Source: CAILUF01 sp964505265
GTDB taxonomy: Bacteria; Pseudomonadota; Alphaproteobacteria; Rickettsiales; UBA1997
Assembly: GCA_964505265.1 (NCBI GenBank)
Contig: CAZDGN010000001.1
Span: 106,505-170,504, forward strand
Length of the DNA: 64,000 bases
Direction of reading: 5' to 3'
The notes below the pieces were generated by a model. It was given only the letters and a program-made list of their open reading frames with translations, was not told the origin of the DNA and did no database searches. Positions 1 through 9,674 of the stretch are shown here, piece by piece. Position 1 is the first letter of the stretch, and each line of letters starts with the position of its first letter. A program made the position numbers and the translations under genes.

Positions 1-115
1 TCATAATCCATTTGCCATCCAGGTGATACAAATTAAGGTTCATGCCAATTTCATTGGCTCCACCTAAGGGTAAGAAAATCAGGTCTTCACGATGTTTTTT
101 TAAATTTAAATCCAT
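1..115 (-). CDS. rnj: Ribonuclease J, N-terminal fragment (runs off the window)
   Basis: Only the first 38 codons are in the window; the gene continues past base 1. The peptide starts MDLNLKKHRED and contains LPLGGANEIGMN, which is the opening beta-strand region of RNase J (metallo-beta-lactamase/beta-CASP family), an exo/endoribonuclease of RNA maturation and turnover. The catalytic HxHxDH motif would lie beyond the edge. Its ATG lies 12 nt after the stop of the lipoprotein gene on the same strand, so the two are probably cotranscribed. Family assignment rests on one short conserved block, so it is good but not certain. Confidence 0.82.
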   Translation of the reverse strand, partial: MDLNLKKHREDLIFLPLGGANEIGMNLNLYHLDGKWIM

Positions 116-127
116 TTTATTTTTTTA

Positions 128-1621
128 TTAATATTTCAAAAATCTTTCAACCGAATTTTCTAAGGTATCAAATCTTTGGTTGCCAACTTGCAATACGGCT
201 AAGTTGCGTTGAACTGCTCCATTTGGAAGGAATCTAAAGATGCCGTCAATTCCTGTAAAATCATTACTATGTTTTTCGCTAAAATCAATAAAATCCTTAA
301 AGTTAATTCTTAGATTTTTTTTATCTTGAGCAATCATCGCGATAGCAGTTGTAAAATCATAGGCTAAAGAGGCAATTCTCGGTGGAAATTTGCCAAAGGA
401 ACTATAATAATTTTTTATGAAGGATTGGAATTTTTCAGGTTCTGGTGCAGGAAACCAAGCGCCCAAAAGGTTAATATCCTTAAGGGTGGATGGGTCGTCC
501 CATTGTGAAGAACCGATTAATTGGAACTGTCTTTCCTCTTTATTTAAATTAACAATCGAACTGGCGATTTTTGATAATATTTTTCCAGATTCAGGAATGA
601 ATATAACTTGGGGATAAATGCGGTCATAATCTCCTAGATATGATGTATCGCGGTTTTTTGATTTGGTTGGAACACCAAATGAATTTACCACTCTATTTAC
701 AGCTCGATCAATATCTAGGTTGGTTGGTTCATAAAATTCGGAGGTAATAAAATTGCCATCTCTAGCCCTTACAAATTTTTTGAGATAATCGGTTGAAATC
801 TTGCCGTATGAGTTATTTGGAGCTAAAATTGCAAAGTTAAATTTTCCTTTATCCATAGCAAAATTTACAATTCTATCGATTTGAGTTTCTGGCAATATTC
901 CACCAACAAACACTCCACCAAATTCGGTGGTTTTGTTAAGTAATTCAAAATTATTTGATAGTGAAATAACTGTTATATCATTGTCCCTAGCAAGTTTTTC
1001 TATGGCAAAGGTGTTATTACTAAAAATTGGTCCAATTACAACTTTAATGTTGCGATCAATAATTTCTTTGAAGGTTTTTTGGTTGTCTTGGATTGATTCT
1101 TTGGAGTCAAATAATATGAGTTCAATTTTGTTATTTAAGTCATTTTCGAATAATGCTAAGGTCGAAGCATTAAAAATACTCCAACCTAAATCCTTATATT
1201 TGCCAGAAAATGGTAAAAATAGGGCGACAGGAATTTTGCGGTGATATTGTTTTGGAATTTGCAAATCAGAAATTTCTAGATTTCTTGAGGTGCTTGGTCT
1301 TAAAAGAAGGGCTTCTTGTTCAGTTAAATTAGGGTTTTGCTCTGGAGCGACCCCCAAAGGGTTTTGGTTTTGAAAATTGTTAAAATTTTGATTTGGATTT
1401 GAAAAATTTATATCTGTTTGATTTTTTTCTTCTTGAAATTTTTGTTTGTTAATATTTTTTTTAGAATTAATATTATTTTCTTTGGTGATAATTTTATCGG
1501 AAACAATGCTATCGGTTGCATATTCTTGATCATTTTCATCAAAGTTTTGTCTAAATTTTAAATCATGCATATTGCAAGAGCTTAAAAATCCAAACAAAAT
1601 AATAAAAAATATATTTTTCAT
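128..1621 (-). CDS. LppC/LpoA-type periplasmic lipoprotein (PBP activator)
   Basis: 497 residues. Residues 1-16 form a lipoprotein signal with lipobox LSSC (Cys16). A low-complexity Asn/Gln-rich stretch (about 30-100) looks like a flexible tether, and from about residue 128 a type-1 periplasmic-binding-protein fold begins (PVALFLPFSGKYKDLG). This is the LppC/LpoA family, which in gammaproteobacteria activates penicillin-binding protein 1A; alphaproteobacterial members share the fold but their partner is less certain. It is divergent from rsmI with only 14 nt between the start codons, and rsmI is followed by yraN, the same neighbourhood as E. coli rsmI-lpoA-yraN, which supports the call. Confidence 0.85.
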   Translation of the reverse strand: MKNIFFIILFGFLSSCNMHDLKFRQNFDENDQEYATDSIVSDKIITKENNINSKKNINKQKFQEEKNQTDINFSNPNQNFNNFQNQNPLGVAPEQNPNLTEQEALLLRPSTSRNLEISDLQIPKQYHRKIPVALFLPFSGKYKDLGWSIFNASTLALFENDLNNKIELILFDSKESIQDNQKTFKEIIDRNIKVVIGPIFSNNTFAIEKLARDNDITVISLSNNFELLNKTTEFGGVFVGGILPETQIDRIVNFAMDKGKFNFAILAPNNSYGKISTDYLKKFVRARDGNFITSEFYEPTNLDIDRAVNRVVNSFGVPTKSKNRDTSYLGDYDRIYPQVIFIPESGKILSKIASSIVNLNKEERQFQLIGSSQWDDPSTLKDINLLGAWFPAPEPEKFQSFIKNYYSSFGKFPPRIASLAYDFTTAIAMIAQDKKNLRINFKDFIDFSEKHSNDFTGIDGIFRFLPNGAVQRNLAVLQVGNQRFDTLENSVERFLKY

Positions 1622-1635
1622 AAATATTTAGTTAA

Positions 1636-2508
1636 ATGATAAATCAAATTTCTAATATAAAATTTCCTCAAATTGAAAATGCGCTTTATGTAGTTGCTAC
1701 ACCAATTGGTAACCTTTCAGATATTACCTTGAGGGCATTAAATATTTTATCTTCAGTAGATTATATTGTCTGCGAAGATACAAGAATTTCAGGAATTTTA
1801 CTACATAAATTTGAAATAATAAAGAAGAAATTGATAATATACAATGATTTTAGTGATAATTTATGTAGAAATAAAATTCTTACTATGTTGCTTGAAAAAA
1901 ACTCATTGGCTTTAATTTCTGATGCTGGCACCCCATTAATTTCAGATCCAGGCTATAAATTAATTAAATATTTGCGAGCAAATAATCAAAAAATTATTTC
2001 GGTTCCAGGGGCATCTTCATTGACGGCGTCAATTTCAATTAGCGGTATTGCATGTGATAATTTTTTATTTTTAGGCTTCCTTGCTAGCACTAAAAACGAA
2101 AAAACCCATCAACTAAAATCGCTTTCACACAATTATAGTTTTGTATTTTTTGAGGCCTCAAATCGTTTAATAGAAACTCTTCAAATTATCAATGAAATTA
2201 TGCCTCAAAGATTAATTTGTATCGCCAAAGAATTAACCAAAATATATGAAGAAATATTTTTTGGCAATGCTATGGAGCTCTTGCAAATTTTTGATGAAAA
2301 TCCTGATAAAACTAAAGGAGAATTTGTGGTTATCGTAGAAAAAATTTCTAAAGAACAAATTAAATTCGAAGAAAAAGAGGTTATTAAACTTGTAAAAATT
2401 TTGCATAAAAATGGAAAATCAATTAAAGACATCTCCATGGAAATCGCTGAAATTTATGGGGTAAATAAAAAGGAGATATATAAATTAGCACTCGAAAATA
2501 TAAATTAG
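1636..2508 (+). CDS. rsmI: 16S rRNA (cytidine1402-2'-O)-methyltransferase
   Basis: 290 residues, normal for RsmI, which 2'-O-methylates C1402 of 16S rRNA in the decoding centre using S-adenosylmethionine. The tetrapyrrole-methylase fold shows ATPIGNLSD (residues 21-29), CEDTR (about 46-50) and SDAGTPLISDPG (about 95-106), all diagnostic of RsmI. It starts 14 nt from the divergent lipoprotein gene, leaving almost no room for a separate promoter, and its stop is 2 nt before yraN, so rsmI and yraN form an operon. Confidence 0.96.
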   Translation: MINQISNIKFPQIENALYVVATPIGNLSDITLRALNILSSVDYIVCEDTRISGILLHKFEIIKKKLIIYNDFSDNLCRNKILTMLLEKNSLALISDAGTPLISDPGYKLIKYLRANNQKIISVPGASSLTASISISGIACDNFLFLGFLASTKNEKTHQLKSLSHNYSFVFFEASNRLIETLQIINEIMPQRLICIAKELTKIYEEIFFGNAMELLQIFDENPDKTKGEFVVIVEKISKEQIKFEEKEVIKLVKILHKNGKSIKDISMEIAEIYGVNKKEIYKLALENIN

Positions 2509-2510
2509 AT

Positions 2511-2882
2511 ATGCCTAATCAAAAAAAAATTCAACAATATAAAATGGGTTTATGGGCGGAATATTTTGTAATGATTTTATTTTGGTTAAGGGGTCACAAT
2601 ATCATAAAACATCGCTATAAATCAAGATTTGGAGAAATTGATATTATTACCAAAAAACATTATGAAATTTACTTTTTAGAAATAAAAACCAGAAATTCTA
2701 AAAAAAATTATGAAGAAATTATTTCCGATGCTCAAATTGCAAGAATTATAAAAAGTGGTGAATATTTTTTGCAAAACAACCAAAGATTTAAAAATTGCAA
2801 AATCAATTATTTTTTACTGCTATTAACACCTACAATTTTTCCGTTTTTTAAAATTAATTATTTCAAAAATATCAATTCTTGA
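2511..2882 (+). CDS. yraN: YraN/UPF0102 family endonuclease-fold protein
   Basis: 123 residues. UPF0102 proteins have a Holliday-junction-resolvase/restriction-enzyme-like core; the acidic-acidic-lysine signature is visible as GEID (residues 41-44) and EIKTR (57-61). The biological role is not settled in the family. It follows rsmI by 2 nt, matching the conserved rsmI-yraN neighbourhood. The C-terminus is unusually rich in Phe, Ile and Asn, which probably only reflects base composition. Confidence 0.88.
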   Translation: MPNQKKIQQYKMGLWAEYFVMILFWLRGHNIIKHRYKSRFGEIDIITKKHYEIYFLEIKTRNSKKNYEEIISDAQIARIIKSGEYFLQNNQRFKNCKINYFLLLLTPTIFPFFKINYFKNINS

Positions 2883-2954
2883 AATTAATAATTGTAAAAA
2901 TTATAATTATAAAAATTATTTAACTTAACTAATATTAACAACTTTAATTTTATC

Positions 2955-3506
2955 GTGAAACCATCAAACAACAACAATAATAATAGCAATATTCAAAATA
3001 GTAATAATATATTTAGAATTAATGAACAAATTAAAGCAAAAGAAGTAAGAGTGATTGATTCTCGGGGTCAAATGATAGGTATAATGACTACCCTTGAGGG
3101 GATTAAAAAAGCCCAAGAACAGGATTTAGATTTAATTGAAGTCTCCCCTAATGCAATCCCGCCAGTTTGCAAAATTTCAAATTTTGGCAAGATGAAATAT
3201 GAAATTCAAAAGAAAGCAGCAGATGCCAAGAAAAAACAAAAGGTTGTTGAGGTAAAAGAGATAAAAATGACAATAAATATTGGTAAGGGTGATTTTGATA
3301 CTAAAATTCGTCATACCAAAGAATTTATCGATAAAGGCAATAAAGTCAAAATAAGTATTAAAATGAAGGGTCGTGAAATTACCCACCGAGATTTGGCTGA
3401 AAAAATGATGTCAGAAATTATGGAAATTACCTCAAGTTTTGCTAAGGCTGAACTCGAACCAAGGCTTGAAGGAATGCAAATGGTTGCGATATTAATCAAA
3501 AAATAA
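2955..3506 (+). CDS. infC: Translation initiation factor IF-3
   Basis: 183 residues. IF-3 binds the 30S subunit, blocks premature 50S joining and proofreads start codons. After an Asn-rich extension (residues 3-18) comes the conserved FRINEQIKAKEVRVID start of the N-domain, then a lysine-rich linker (about 90-105) and the C-domain with KVKISIKMKGREI. The chosen start is GTG; the codon just upstream is ATC, and infC in other bacteria uses rare starts such as ATT for autoregulation, so the exact start is open. The usual partners rpmI and rplT do not follow; the next gene, 4 nt on, is the glutamate dehydrogenase. Confidence 0.95.
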   Translation: MKPSNNNNNNSNIQNSNNIFRINEQIKAKEVRVIDSRGQMIGIMTTLEGIKKAQEQDLDLIEVSPNAIPPVCKISNFGKMKYEIQKKAADAKKKQKVVEVKEIKMTINIGKGDFDTKIRHTKEFIDKGNKVKISIKMKGREITHRDLAEKMMSEIMEITSSFAKAELEPRLEGMQMVAILIKK

Positions 3507-3510
3507 ATTT

Positions 3511-6500
3511 ATGCAAAATTTAATCAAACAAGTTTTAGAATTCTCCAAAAAAACTAAAATTAAGGAATTAAATCTCGACAAATTTTCAAATTTTATTCAA
3601 GAATTTTATATTGAAAATAAATTGGTCGATTTTGAAAATTATAATACCGAATCTTTATACTATTATTCTTTATCTGCATATAAATTTTTAAATCAAAAAA
3701 AATCCAATAATTTTAATATTAGAATATACAATCCAAGTAAAGCCAATGATGGTTTTGAAAGTCCGTATACTATAATAGAAATTGTCAATAAAGACATGCC
3801 ATTTTTAGTAGACTCTTCGGTTAATTTTTTGGATAAGCAAAGTATTAAAATTAACAACATAATTCACCCCGTTTTTAAGGTTAAAAGAAGTAGCGAAGGA
3901 GACTTTCTTGAAGTTTGTAACTCTGGTACAGATGAGTCTTTAATCCAATTGCATTTAGATAAAATTACCAATGAATCAGAAATTAATTTGCTAAAAGAAA
4001 ATCTTAGTAAAATTCTTGATACAATTGCTTTGGTGGTTAATGATTTTGAAGTAATGAAGGAATATGTCAAAAAAGCCAGTTCTCAGATTGCAAATGCAAA
4101 AAAAATATGTAATGAAGAAGAAATTTTACAATATCAAGAGTTTTTGAATTGGGTTTTGGCTGGAAATTTTATTTTGCTTGGATGTAAAGAGTTTGATATT
4201 AAAAAAAACGACAACAGCTATGAGTTATTTGAGGTCGCCAACACTTCATTTGGGGTTTTTAAATCTAAATATCCAGATTTTCTTCCTGAAGTTGTAAATG
4301 CTTCACCTCAAGAAGTTGGCGATTCAATTAATTTGCCATTTGTAATTGAGGTTATCAAATCAAGATATCGCTCGAAAATTCATCGCTCAACCAATGCTGA
4401 GAGAATTCGTGTTCAAAAATTTTCTGCTGATGGAAAGGTGATGGGAGAGTTTCGTTTTATTGGTTTATTTACTTCAAATGTTTATTATTCGAGTGTGTTT
4501 TCAATTCCACTTTTGAAAAATAAGATTAACCATGTTATTGAAAAATCTGAATATGTTAAAGGAAGTCATAATTACAAGGATTTAATTTCTATACTTGAAT
4601 CTTATCCTCGCGATGAATTATTTCAGATTAGCGAAGATGATTTGCTAAAAAATTCAACAGGAATAGTTTCCATTGCTGGTCGTTCAATTGTTAAATTTTT
4701 TGCCCGCAAAGATAAATTTAATCGCTTTGTAAGTTGTTTAATTTATACACCAAGAGACCGCACTAATTCCGATATTAGAGAAAAAATTAAAAGTTATTTA
4801 TGCGAAGTTTTTAATGGTGAAGTCGCAGATTCATTCCTGCAAATCACCGAATCAAATCTTATTCGATTTCACCTTATAGTTCGAACTAATAAAGGCGTTC
4901 CAAATTATGATGAATCTCATATTGAGCAAGAGATTGTAAGAATTACTAAAATTTGGAGCGATGAATTGGTGGAAGAATTGAAAAATAAATTTGAAAACGA
5001 GCAAAGAATAATTCTATATCCAAAATATAAAAATTCTTTTTCGGTTAGTTATATCGATAGATTTGATGCTAAAACCGCTTGCGATGATATTGAATTTATT
5101 GAGCAATCATTTGCTTCAAATTCGGCAATTTTTAAATTAAAACAAAATATCGATAATTGTGAAAAAGAAATTACCGAATTAAAAATTTATTCTCCGCATC
5201 AAGAAATTATTCTATCATCAATTATGCCAGTGCTTGATAGCTTTGGATTAAATGTTATCAAGGAGCATACTTATCTAATAAATGTCGAAGAAGATGCCAA
5301 AAATCGTTCAATAAAAAAAGCATGGATTCATTATTTTAAGGTTGAGATTTCCAAAAATAGTGATGTAAAATTTTCAACCCAATTAAAACAAAATTTTGAA
5401 AATGCAATTGATGCTTTATGGCATCAAAAAACTAAAATAGGTGCATTAAATAAATTAATTATTTTATGCAATTTTTCTTGGAAGCAAGTATTCATACTTA
5501 GAGCTCTTTCAAAATATTTATATCAAGCTGGGTTTAAAATCAATCAAAGTAATGTAGCAGAGTGTTTTGCTCGCAACAGTCAAATTTGCAAAAAATTGAT
5601 TGAATTATTTGAGTTAAAATTCAATCCAAATTTAAATATTGAACATAAAGATAGGCTTATAAAACTTGATGATTTAATCAAAAATATAAATGATGATTTG
5701 ATAATTATTAAAGATGTTAACGATGATGCTATAATTAAAAGATTTTTATCAGTAATCATTGCATGTCTTCGCACTAATTTTTATCAAACCGATATTAATG
5801 GCGAATTCAAAGGTTATGTGTCCTTTAAATTTGATTGCAAGAAAATTCCAAACCTACCATTACCTCTTCCTTATGCCGAAATTTTTGTTTATTCGCCAAG
5901 AGTAGAGGCGGTGCATTTAAGGGGTGGAAAAGTTGCTAGGGGAGGTTTGCGTTGGTCTGATCGTCACGAAGATTTTCGCACTGAAGTTTTGGGTTTGATG
6001 AAGGCTCAAATGACTAAAAATGCAGTAATTGTTCCGGTTGGGTCAAAAGGTGGCTTTGTGGTTAAGTCTGATACTTCAAAAATGTCGCGTGATGAGTATC
6101 AAAAAGAAGGGATTGAGTGTTATAAAACTTTCTTGCGTGGTTTATTAGATATTACCGATAATGTAATTGATAACAAAATTATTCATCCACAAAATGTAAT
6201 AATGCATGATGAGTCCGACCCATATCTAGTTGTTGCCGCCGATAAGGGAACGGCAACATTTTCCGATATAGCCAATTCGGTTTCAATTGAATATAATTTT
6301 TGGCTTGGCGATGCTTTTGCCTCGGGCGGTTCTGCTGGCTATGATCATAAAAAAATGGGAATTACTGCCAAAGGGGCTTGGATTTCAGTAATGAGGCATT
6401 TTAGAGAATTTGGAGTAGATATTCAAAACCAAGATTTCACCGTAATGGGAATTGGCGATTTATCGGGGGATGTGTTTGGTAATGGAATGTTGCTTTCTAA

Positions 6501-8334
6501 GCATATCAAATTGCTGGGCGCCTTTAACCATCTTCATATATTTTTAGACCCAAATCCAAATCCTCAAGAGTCATTTAAGGAAAGAGAAAGAATGTTTAAT
6601 TTACCACGCTCTACTTGGATGGATTATGATAAATCAAAAATTTCTAAGGGTGGTGGAGTTTTTGAAAGATCGGCAAAATCAATTAAATTAACTCCTGAAA
6701 TAAAAGAAATGCTAAAAATCTCTGATGATGAATTAGCTCCAATTGATTTGATGAAAATTATGCTTAAAGCTCCAGTTGATTTGCTTTGGAATGGTGGCAT
6801 CGGAACTTATGTCAAATCAAGCGAGGAAACTCATCAAGATGTTGGTGATAAAGCAAATGATTTGCTTAGAATTAATGGTAATGAGCTAAATTGCAAAGTG
6901 GTTGGAGAAGGCGGAAATCTTGGATTTACGCAAAAAGGAAGAATCGAATTTGCCAAAAAAGGTGGTCGAATCAATACCGACGCTATGGATAATTCTGCTG
7001 GCGTTGATTGTTCTGATCATGAAGTAAATATTAAAATCGCTTTAATTTCTGCTTTAAAAAGCAAAAAAATTAATTTAGAAGAGCGAAATAAAATGCTTGA
7101 AGCGATGACTGACAATGTTTCACATTTGGTGTTACTAGACAACAAATTGCAAACCCAAGCTATTTCTATTGCTCAAAGCCTTCCAAGTTCAGCACTTAGC
7201 GAACAGTCGCAATTTTTGGATAGTCTAGAATCTTCTGGATTACTTAATAGAGCAATTGAGTTTTTACCAAATCGCAAAGAAATTGAAAGATTGCAAATTG
7301 AGCAAAAAACTCTAACTCGCCCCGAGTTATGTGTTATGCTAGCTTATTCTAAAATGGATATTTATAATAAAATATTAAATTCTGATTTGGTAAAGGATAA
7401 ATATTTTGAAAAGGATTTATTGGCATATTTTCCAAAATTAATGCAAGAAAAATTGCCAAGTGAAATTATAAATCATCAATTAAGAAATGAAATTATTGCC
7501 ACTCAAATTACTAATTTTGTGGTCAATAGAATTGGTATCACCTTTATCAACCAAATCTGTCAGGATAGTGGTTTTTCTTTGGTTGATGTAGTTAAAAACT
7601 TTATTATCGCTACTGATTCCTTTGGTGTTGGCGAGATTTGGCAAGAAATTGAAGATCTTGATGGAAAAATTCCGTTAAATACTCAAACTCAAATGTTTGT
7701 TAGTGCAAATAAATTGATAGAAAGGTCAGTTTTATGGCTTTTGCGCAATCAAGTGAAAGGCTCAATTAGCGAAATTGTTGCCAGATTCGATAAAATTGCT
7801 GACGAACTTTTTGGAATTTTATCTTCGGTTATGGCACAAGCTTCTAGAGAATCATTTGAAAGAAAAATTGAAAGATATTGTATTAGCAATATCGACCGCA
7901 AACTCGCTGAAAAGGTTGCTTCGCTTGACCCAGTTGCCTCGGCTTTTGATATTGCAGAAATTGCAATTTCTACCAAACTTGAAATAAAAAAAATTGCTGA
8001 AATTTATTTTGCAGTCGGCACTAGATATTCTCTAAAGTGGCTTAGAAGCAGGCTAAACAAAATCAATTTAAGCAATAGATGGCAAAAATTATCAAGCAAA
8101 ACCGTGCTTGAAGATTTATATTCATATCAAATGAAATTATCTAAGGATATTGCAATTTTTAGCACCAATGAAAATTTTAGAAATGTCAATGAATTAATTT
8201 CTAGTTATTGCAAAAAATCTTCTTTCTTAACCGAGAGATTTGATAATTTTATTGCCGAACTTAAAAACGAACCCAACCCTGATTTATCTATGTTTATTGT
8301 AGCATTGAACCGCATAAAACCTTTAATAAATTAG
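3511..8334 (+). CDS. gdhB: NAD-specific glutamate dehydrogenase, large (180-kDa) class
   Basis: 1,607 residues, the size of the giant bacterial NAD-GDH family, which deaminates glutamate to 2-oxoglutarate and ammonia. The long N-terminal half has ACT-like regulatory segments and low conservation. The catalytic core is in the second half: RGGKVARGGLRWSDRHEDF-type sequence near residue 808, SKGGFVVK near 845 (glutamate-binding lysines) and GIGDLSGDVFGNGML near 980 (nucleotide-binding region). The class is typical of alphaproteobacteria including Rickettsiales, where glutamate is a main carbon source feeding the TCA cycle; the sdhCDAB operon is in this window. Intact, no frameshift seen. Confidence 0.96.
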   Translation: MQNLIKQVLEFSKKTKIKELNLDKFSNFIQEFYIENKLVDFENYNTESLYYYSLSAYKFLNQKKSNNFNIRIYNPSKANDGFESPYTIIEIVNKDMPFLVDSSVNFLDKQSIKINNIIHPVFKVKRSSEGDFLEVCNSGTDESLIQLHLDKITNESEINLLKENLSKILDTIALVVNDFEVMKEYVKKASSQIANAKKICNEEEILQYQEFLNWVLAGNFILLGCKEFDIKKNDNSYELFEVANTSFGVFKSKYPDFLPEVVNASPQEVGDSINLPFVIEVIKSRYRSKIHRSTNAERIRVQKFSADGKVMGEFRFIGLFTSNVYYSSVFSIPLLKNKINHVIEKSEYVKGSHNYKDLISILESYPRDELFQISEDDLLKNSTGIVSIAGRSIVKFFARKDKFNRFVSCLIYTPRDRTNSDIREKIKSYLCEVFNGEVADSFLQITESNLIRFHLIVRTNKGVPNYDESHIEQEIVRITKIWSDELVEELKNKFENEQRIILYPKYKNSFSVSYIDRFDAKTACDDIEFIEQSFASNSAIFKLKQNIDNCEKEITELKIYSPHQEIILSSIMPVLDSFGLNVIKEHTYLINVEEDAKNRSIKKAWIHYFKVEISKNSDVKFSTQLKQNFENAIDALWHQKTKIGALNKLIILCNFSWKQVFILRALSKYLYQAGFKINQSNVAECFARNSQICKKLIELFELKFNPNLNIEHKDRLIKLDDLIKNINDDLIIIKDVNDDAIIKRFLSVIIACLRTNFYQTDINGEFKGYVSFKFDCKKIPNLPLPLPYAEIFVYSPRVEAVHLRGGKVARGGLRWSDRHEDFRTEVLGLMKAQMTKNAVIVPVGSKGGFVVKSDTSKMSRDEYQKEGIECYKTFLRGLLDITDNVIDNKIIHPQNVIMHDESDPYLVVAADKGTATFSDIANSVSIEYNFWLGDAFASGGSAGYDHKKMGITAKGAWISVMRHFREFGVDIQNQDFTVMGIGDLSGDVFGNGMLLSKHIKLLGAFNHLHIFLDPNPNPQESFKERERMFNLPRSTWMDYDKSKISKGGGVFERSAKSIKLTPEIKEMLKISDDELAPIDLMKIMLKAPVDLLWNGGIGTYVKSSEETHQDVGDKANDLLRINGNELNCKVVGEGGNLGFTQKGRIEFAKKGGRINTDAMDNSAGVDCSDHEVNIKIALISALKSKKINLEERNKMLEAMTDNVSHLVLLDNKLQTQAISIAQSLPSSALSEQSQFLDSLESSGLLNRAIEFLPNRKEIERLQIEQKTLTRPELCVMLAYSKMDIYNKILNSDLVKDKYFEKDLLAYFPKLMQEKLPSEIINHQLRNEIIATQITNFVVNRIGITFINQICQDSGFSLVDVVKNFIIATDSFGVGEIWQEIEDLDGKIPLNTQTQMFVSANKLIERSVLWLLRNQVKGSISEIVARFDKIADELFGILSSVMAQASRESFERKIERYCISNIDRKLAEKVASLDPVASAFDIAEIAISTKLEIKKIAEIYFAVGTRYSLKWLRSRLNKINLSNRWQKLSSKTVLEDLYSYQMKLSKDIAIFSTNENFRNVNELISSYCKKSSFLTERFDNFIAELKNEPNPDLSMFIVALNRIKPLIN

Positions 8335-8390
8335 TTTATTTTTGTTTTAAAAAATTATATTTTGCTTAATAAAATTTTAAAAAATACCGT

Positions 8391-8419
8391 TTGCATTAAA
8401 ATTATTTTATCAATAAATT
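8391..8419 (+). promoter_or_regulatory. Possible sigma70-type promoter for tRNA-Leu
   Basis: TTGCAT (8391-8396) and TAAATT (8414-8419) are separated by 17 bp, 35 bp before the tRNA. Each box matches consensus only partly, and AT-rich DNA gives such matches by chance. It is listed because a stable RNA gene at the start of a transcription unit needs a promoter nearby. Confidence 0.25.
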
Positions 8420-8453
8420 GATTTAATAATTTTGAATATTCAAAAATTAAATT

Positions 8454-8540
8454 GCGTTCGTGGCGGAATTGGTATACGCGTAACGTTGAGGTCGTTATGG
8501 GGTAACACCCGTGGAAGTTCAAGTCTTCTCGAACGCACCA
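8454..8540 (+). tRNA. tRNA-Leu (anticodon GAG)
   Basis: 87 nt including an encoded CCA. The acceptor strands GCGTTCG and CGAACGC pair perfectly and are followed by discriminator A and CCA. The D-arm is GGCGGAATTGGTATACGC, the anticodon stem TAACG/CGTTA encloses loop TTGAGGT (anticodon GAG, reading CUC/CUU), a long variable arm (GGGGTAACACCC) marks a class II tRNA, and the T-arm carries GTTCAAG. It ends only 16 nt before the pntA start codon, so the mRNA for pntA may be released by tRNA 3' processing. Confidence 0.97.
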
Positions 8541-8556
8541 ATTTAAATAAATAAAT

Positions 8557-9669
8557 ATGAAAATTCTAGCTTTAAAAGATACAAACTCTCAAGAGAAACG
8601 AGTGGCAATAACACCTGATGTAGTTGGTAAATATCAAAAATTTGGTTTTCAAGTTTTTATCGAATCTGATGCTGGAAAAAATGCTTTTTTTACTAATGCT
8701 GATTTCGAAAAGTCTGGTGCAAAAATTGTAAAAAATATCAATGAAGTAATTTCAGAAATTGACATTGTGGTAAGTGTTCAAAATGTTGAATTTGATTATA
8801 GTAAACTTAAGGAAAATTCTAATATTATTTCGCTGGTAAATCCAGTTTTTAACAAAAATATTGTGCAAAAAATTGCTAATTTTAATGTTAATTTATTCGC
8901 TCTTGATTATCTTCCAAGAATAACTCGTGCTCAATCAATGGATGTGTTATCCTCACAAAGTAACCTTGCAGGTTATAGAGCGGTAATTGATGCGGTTTAC
9001 GAAACCTCAAAATCAGTGCCAATGATGATCACTTCAGCAGGAACAATTTCGGCATCAAAATTTTTAATAATTGGTGCAGGTGTGGCGGGTCTTCAAGCCA
9101 TTGCTACCGCCAAAAGATTGGGTGCTATTGTTAGTGCTTTTGATGTTCGCTCTTCGGCAAAAGAGCAAGTTCAAAGTTTGGGTGGAAAATTCATTGAGGT
9201 TAAAACCGATGAAAAAACTGATGGGGTATATGCCACTGAAATGTCGGAAGAGTATAGAGTTAAGCAAAAAGAACTATTGGCAGAAACTTTAAAAACTCAA
9301 GATGTAGTTATTTCAACCGCTTTAATTCCAAATAAAAAAGCTCCAATCTTAATAACTAAGGAAATGGTTGATCTAATGAAGCCCAATTCAATAATCATTG
9401 ATTTAGCTAGTGCTAACGGCGGAAATTGTGAATTAACTAAGATTAATCAAATTATAGAACATAATGATGTTAAGATTTTTGGTTACGAAAATTATCCAAG
9501 TCGAATTCCTTTTGAATCAAGTAAATTTTTTTCAAAAAATATCTTAAATTTTGTTGAGCTTTTAATTGATAAGAATAAAAATATTATAACCATAAATAAC
9601 GAAGATGAAATTTTAAAATCAACTTTAATTTGTGCTAATAAAAATATTATCAACGAAAATCTAAGATAA
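8557..9669 (+). CDS. pntA: NAD(P) transhydrogenase subunit alpha, part 1 (domain I)
   Basis: 370 residues, the size of the separate alpha-1 subunit of proton-translocating transhydrogenase (the NAD(H)-binding domain I). Features specific to PntA rather than alanine dehydrogenase are RAQSMDVLSSQSNLAGYRAV (about residues 125-145), Rossmann motif GAGVAGLQA (about 172-180), FDVRSSAKEQVQSLGGKF and ANGGNCE. The complex also needs alpha-2 and beta membrane subunits; neither is adjacent, since the next gene is ftsZ, so they must lie elsewhere or be lost. It follows tRNA-Leu by 16 nt. Confidence 0.92.
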   Translation: MKILALKDTNSQEKRVAITPDVVGKYQKFGFQVFIESDAGKNAFFTNADFEKSGAKIVKNINEVISEIDIVVSVQNVEFDYSKLKENSNIISLVNPVFNKNIVQKIANFNVNLFALDYLPRITRAQSMDVLSSQSNLAGYRAVIDAVYETSKSVPMMITSAGTISASKFLIIGAGVAGLQAIATAKRLGAIVSAFDVRSSAKEQVQSLGGKFIEVKTDEKTDGVYATEMSEEYRVKQKELLAETLKTQDVVISTALIPNKKAPILITKEMVDLMKPNSIIIDLASANGGNCELTKINQIIEHNDVKIFGYENYPSRIPFESSKFFSKNILNFVELLIDKNKNIITINNEDEILKSTLICANKNIINENLR

Positions 9670-9674
9670 AATTT

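Noticed and set aside
8557..9669. Alanine dehydrogenase
   Set aside because: The family shares the fold, but the RAQSMD...SNLAGYRAV and NGGNCE blocks are those of transhydrogenase alpha.
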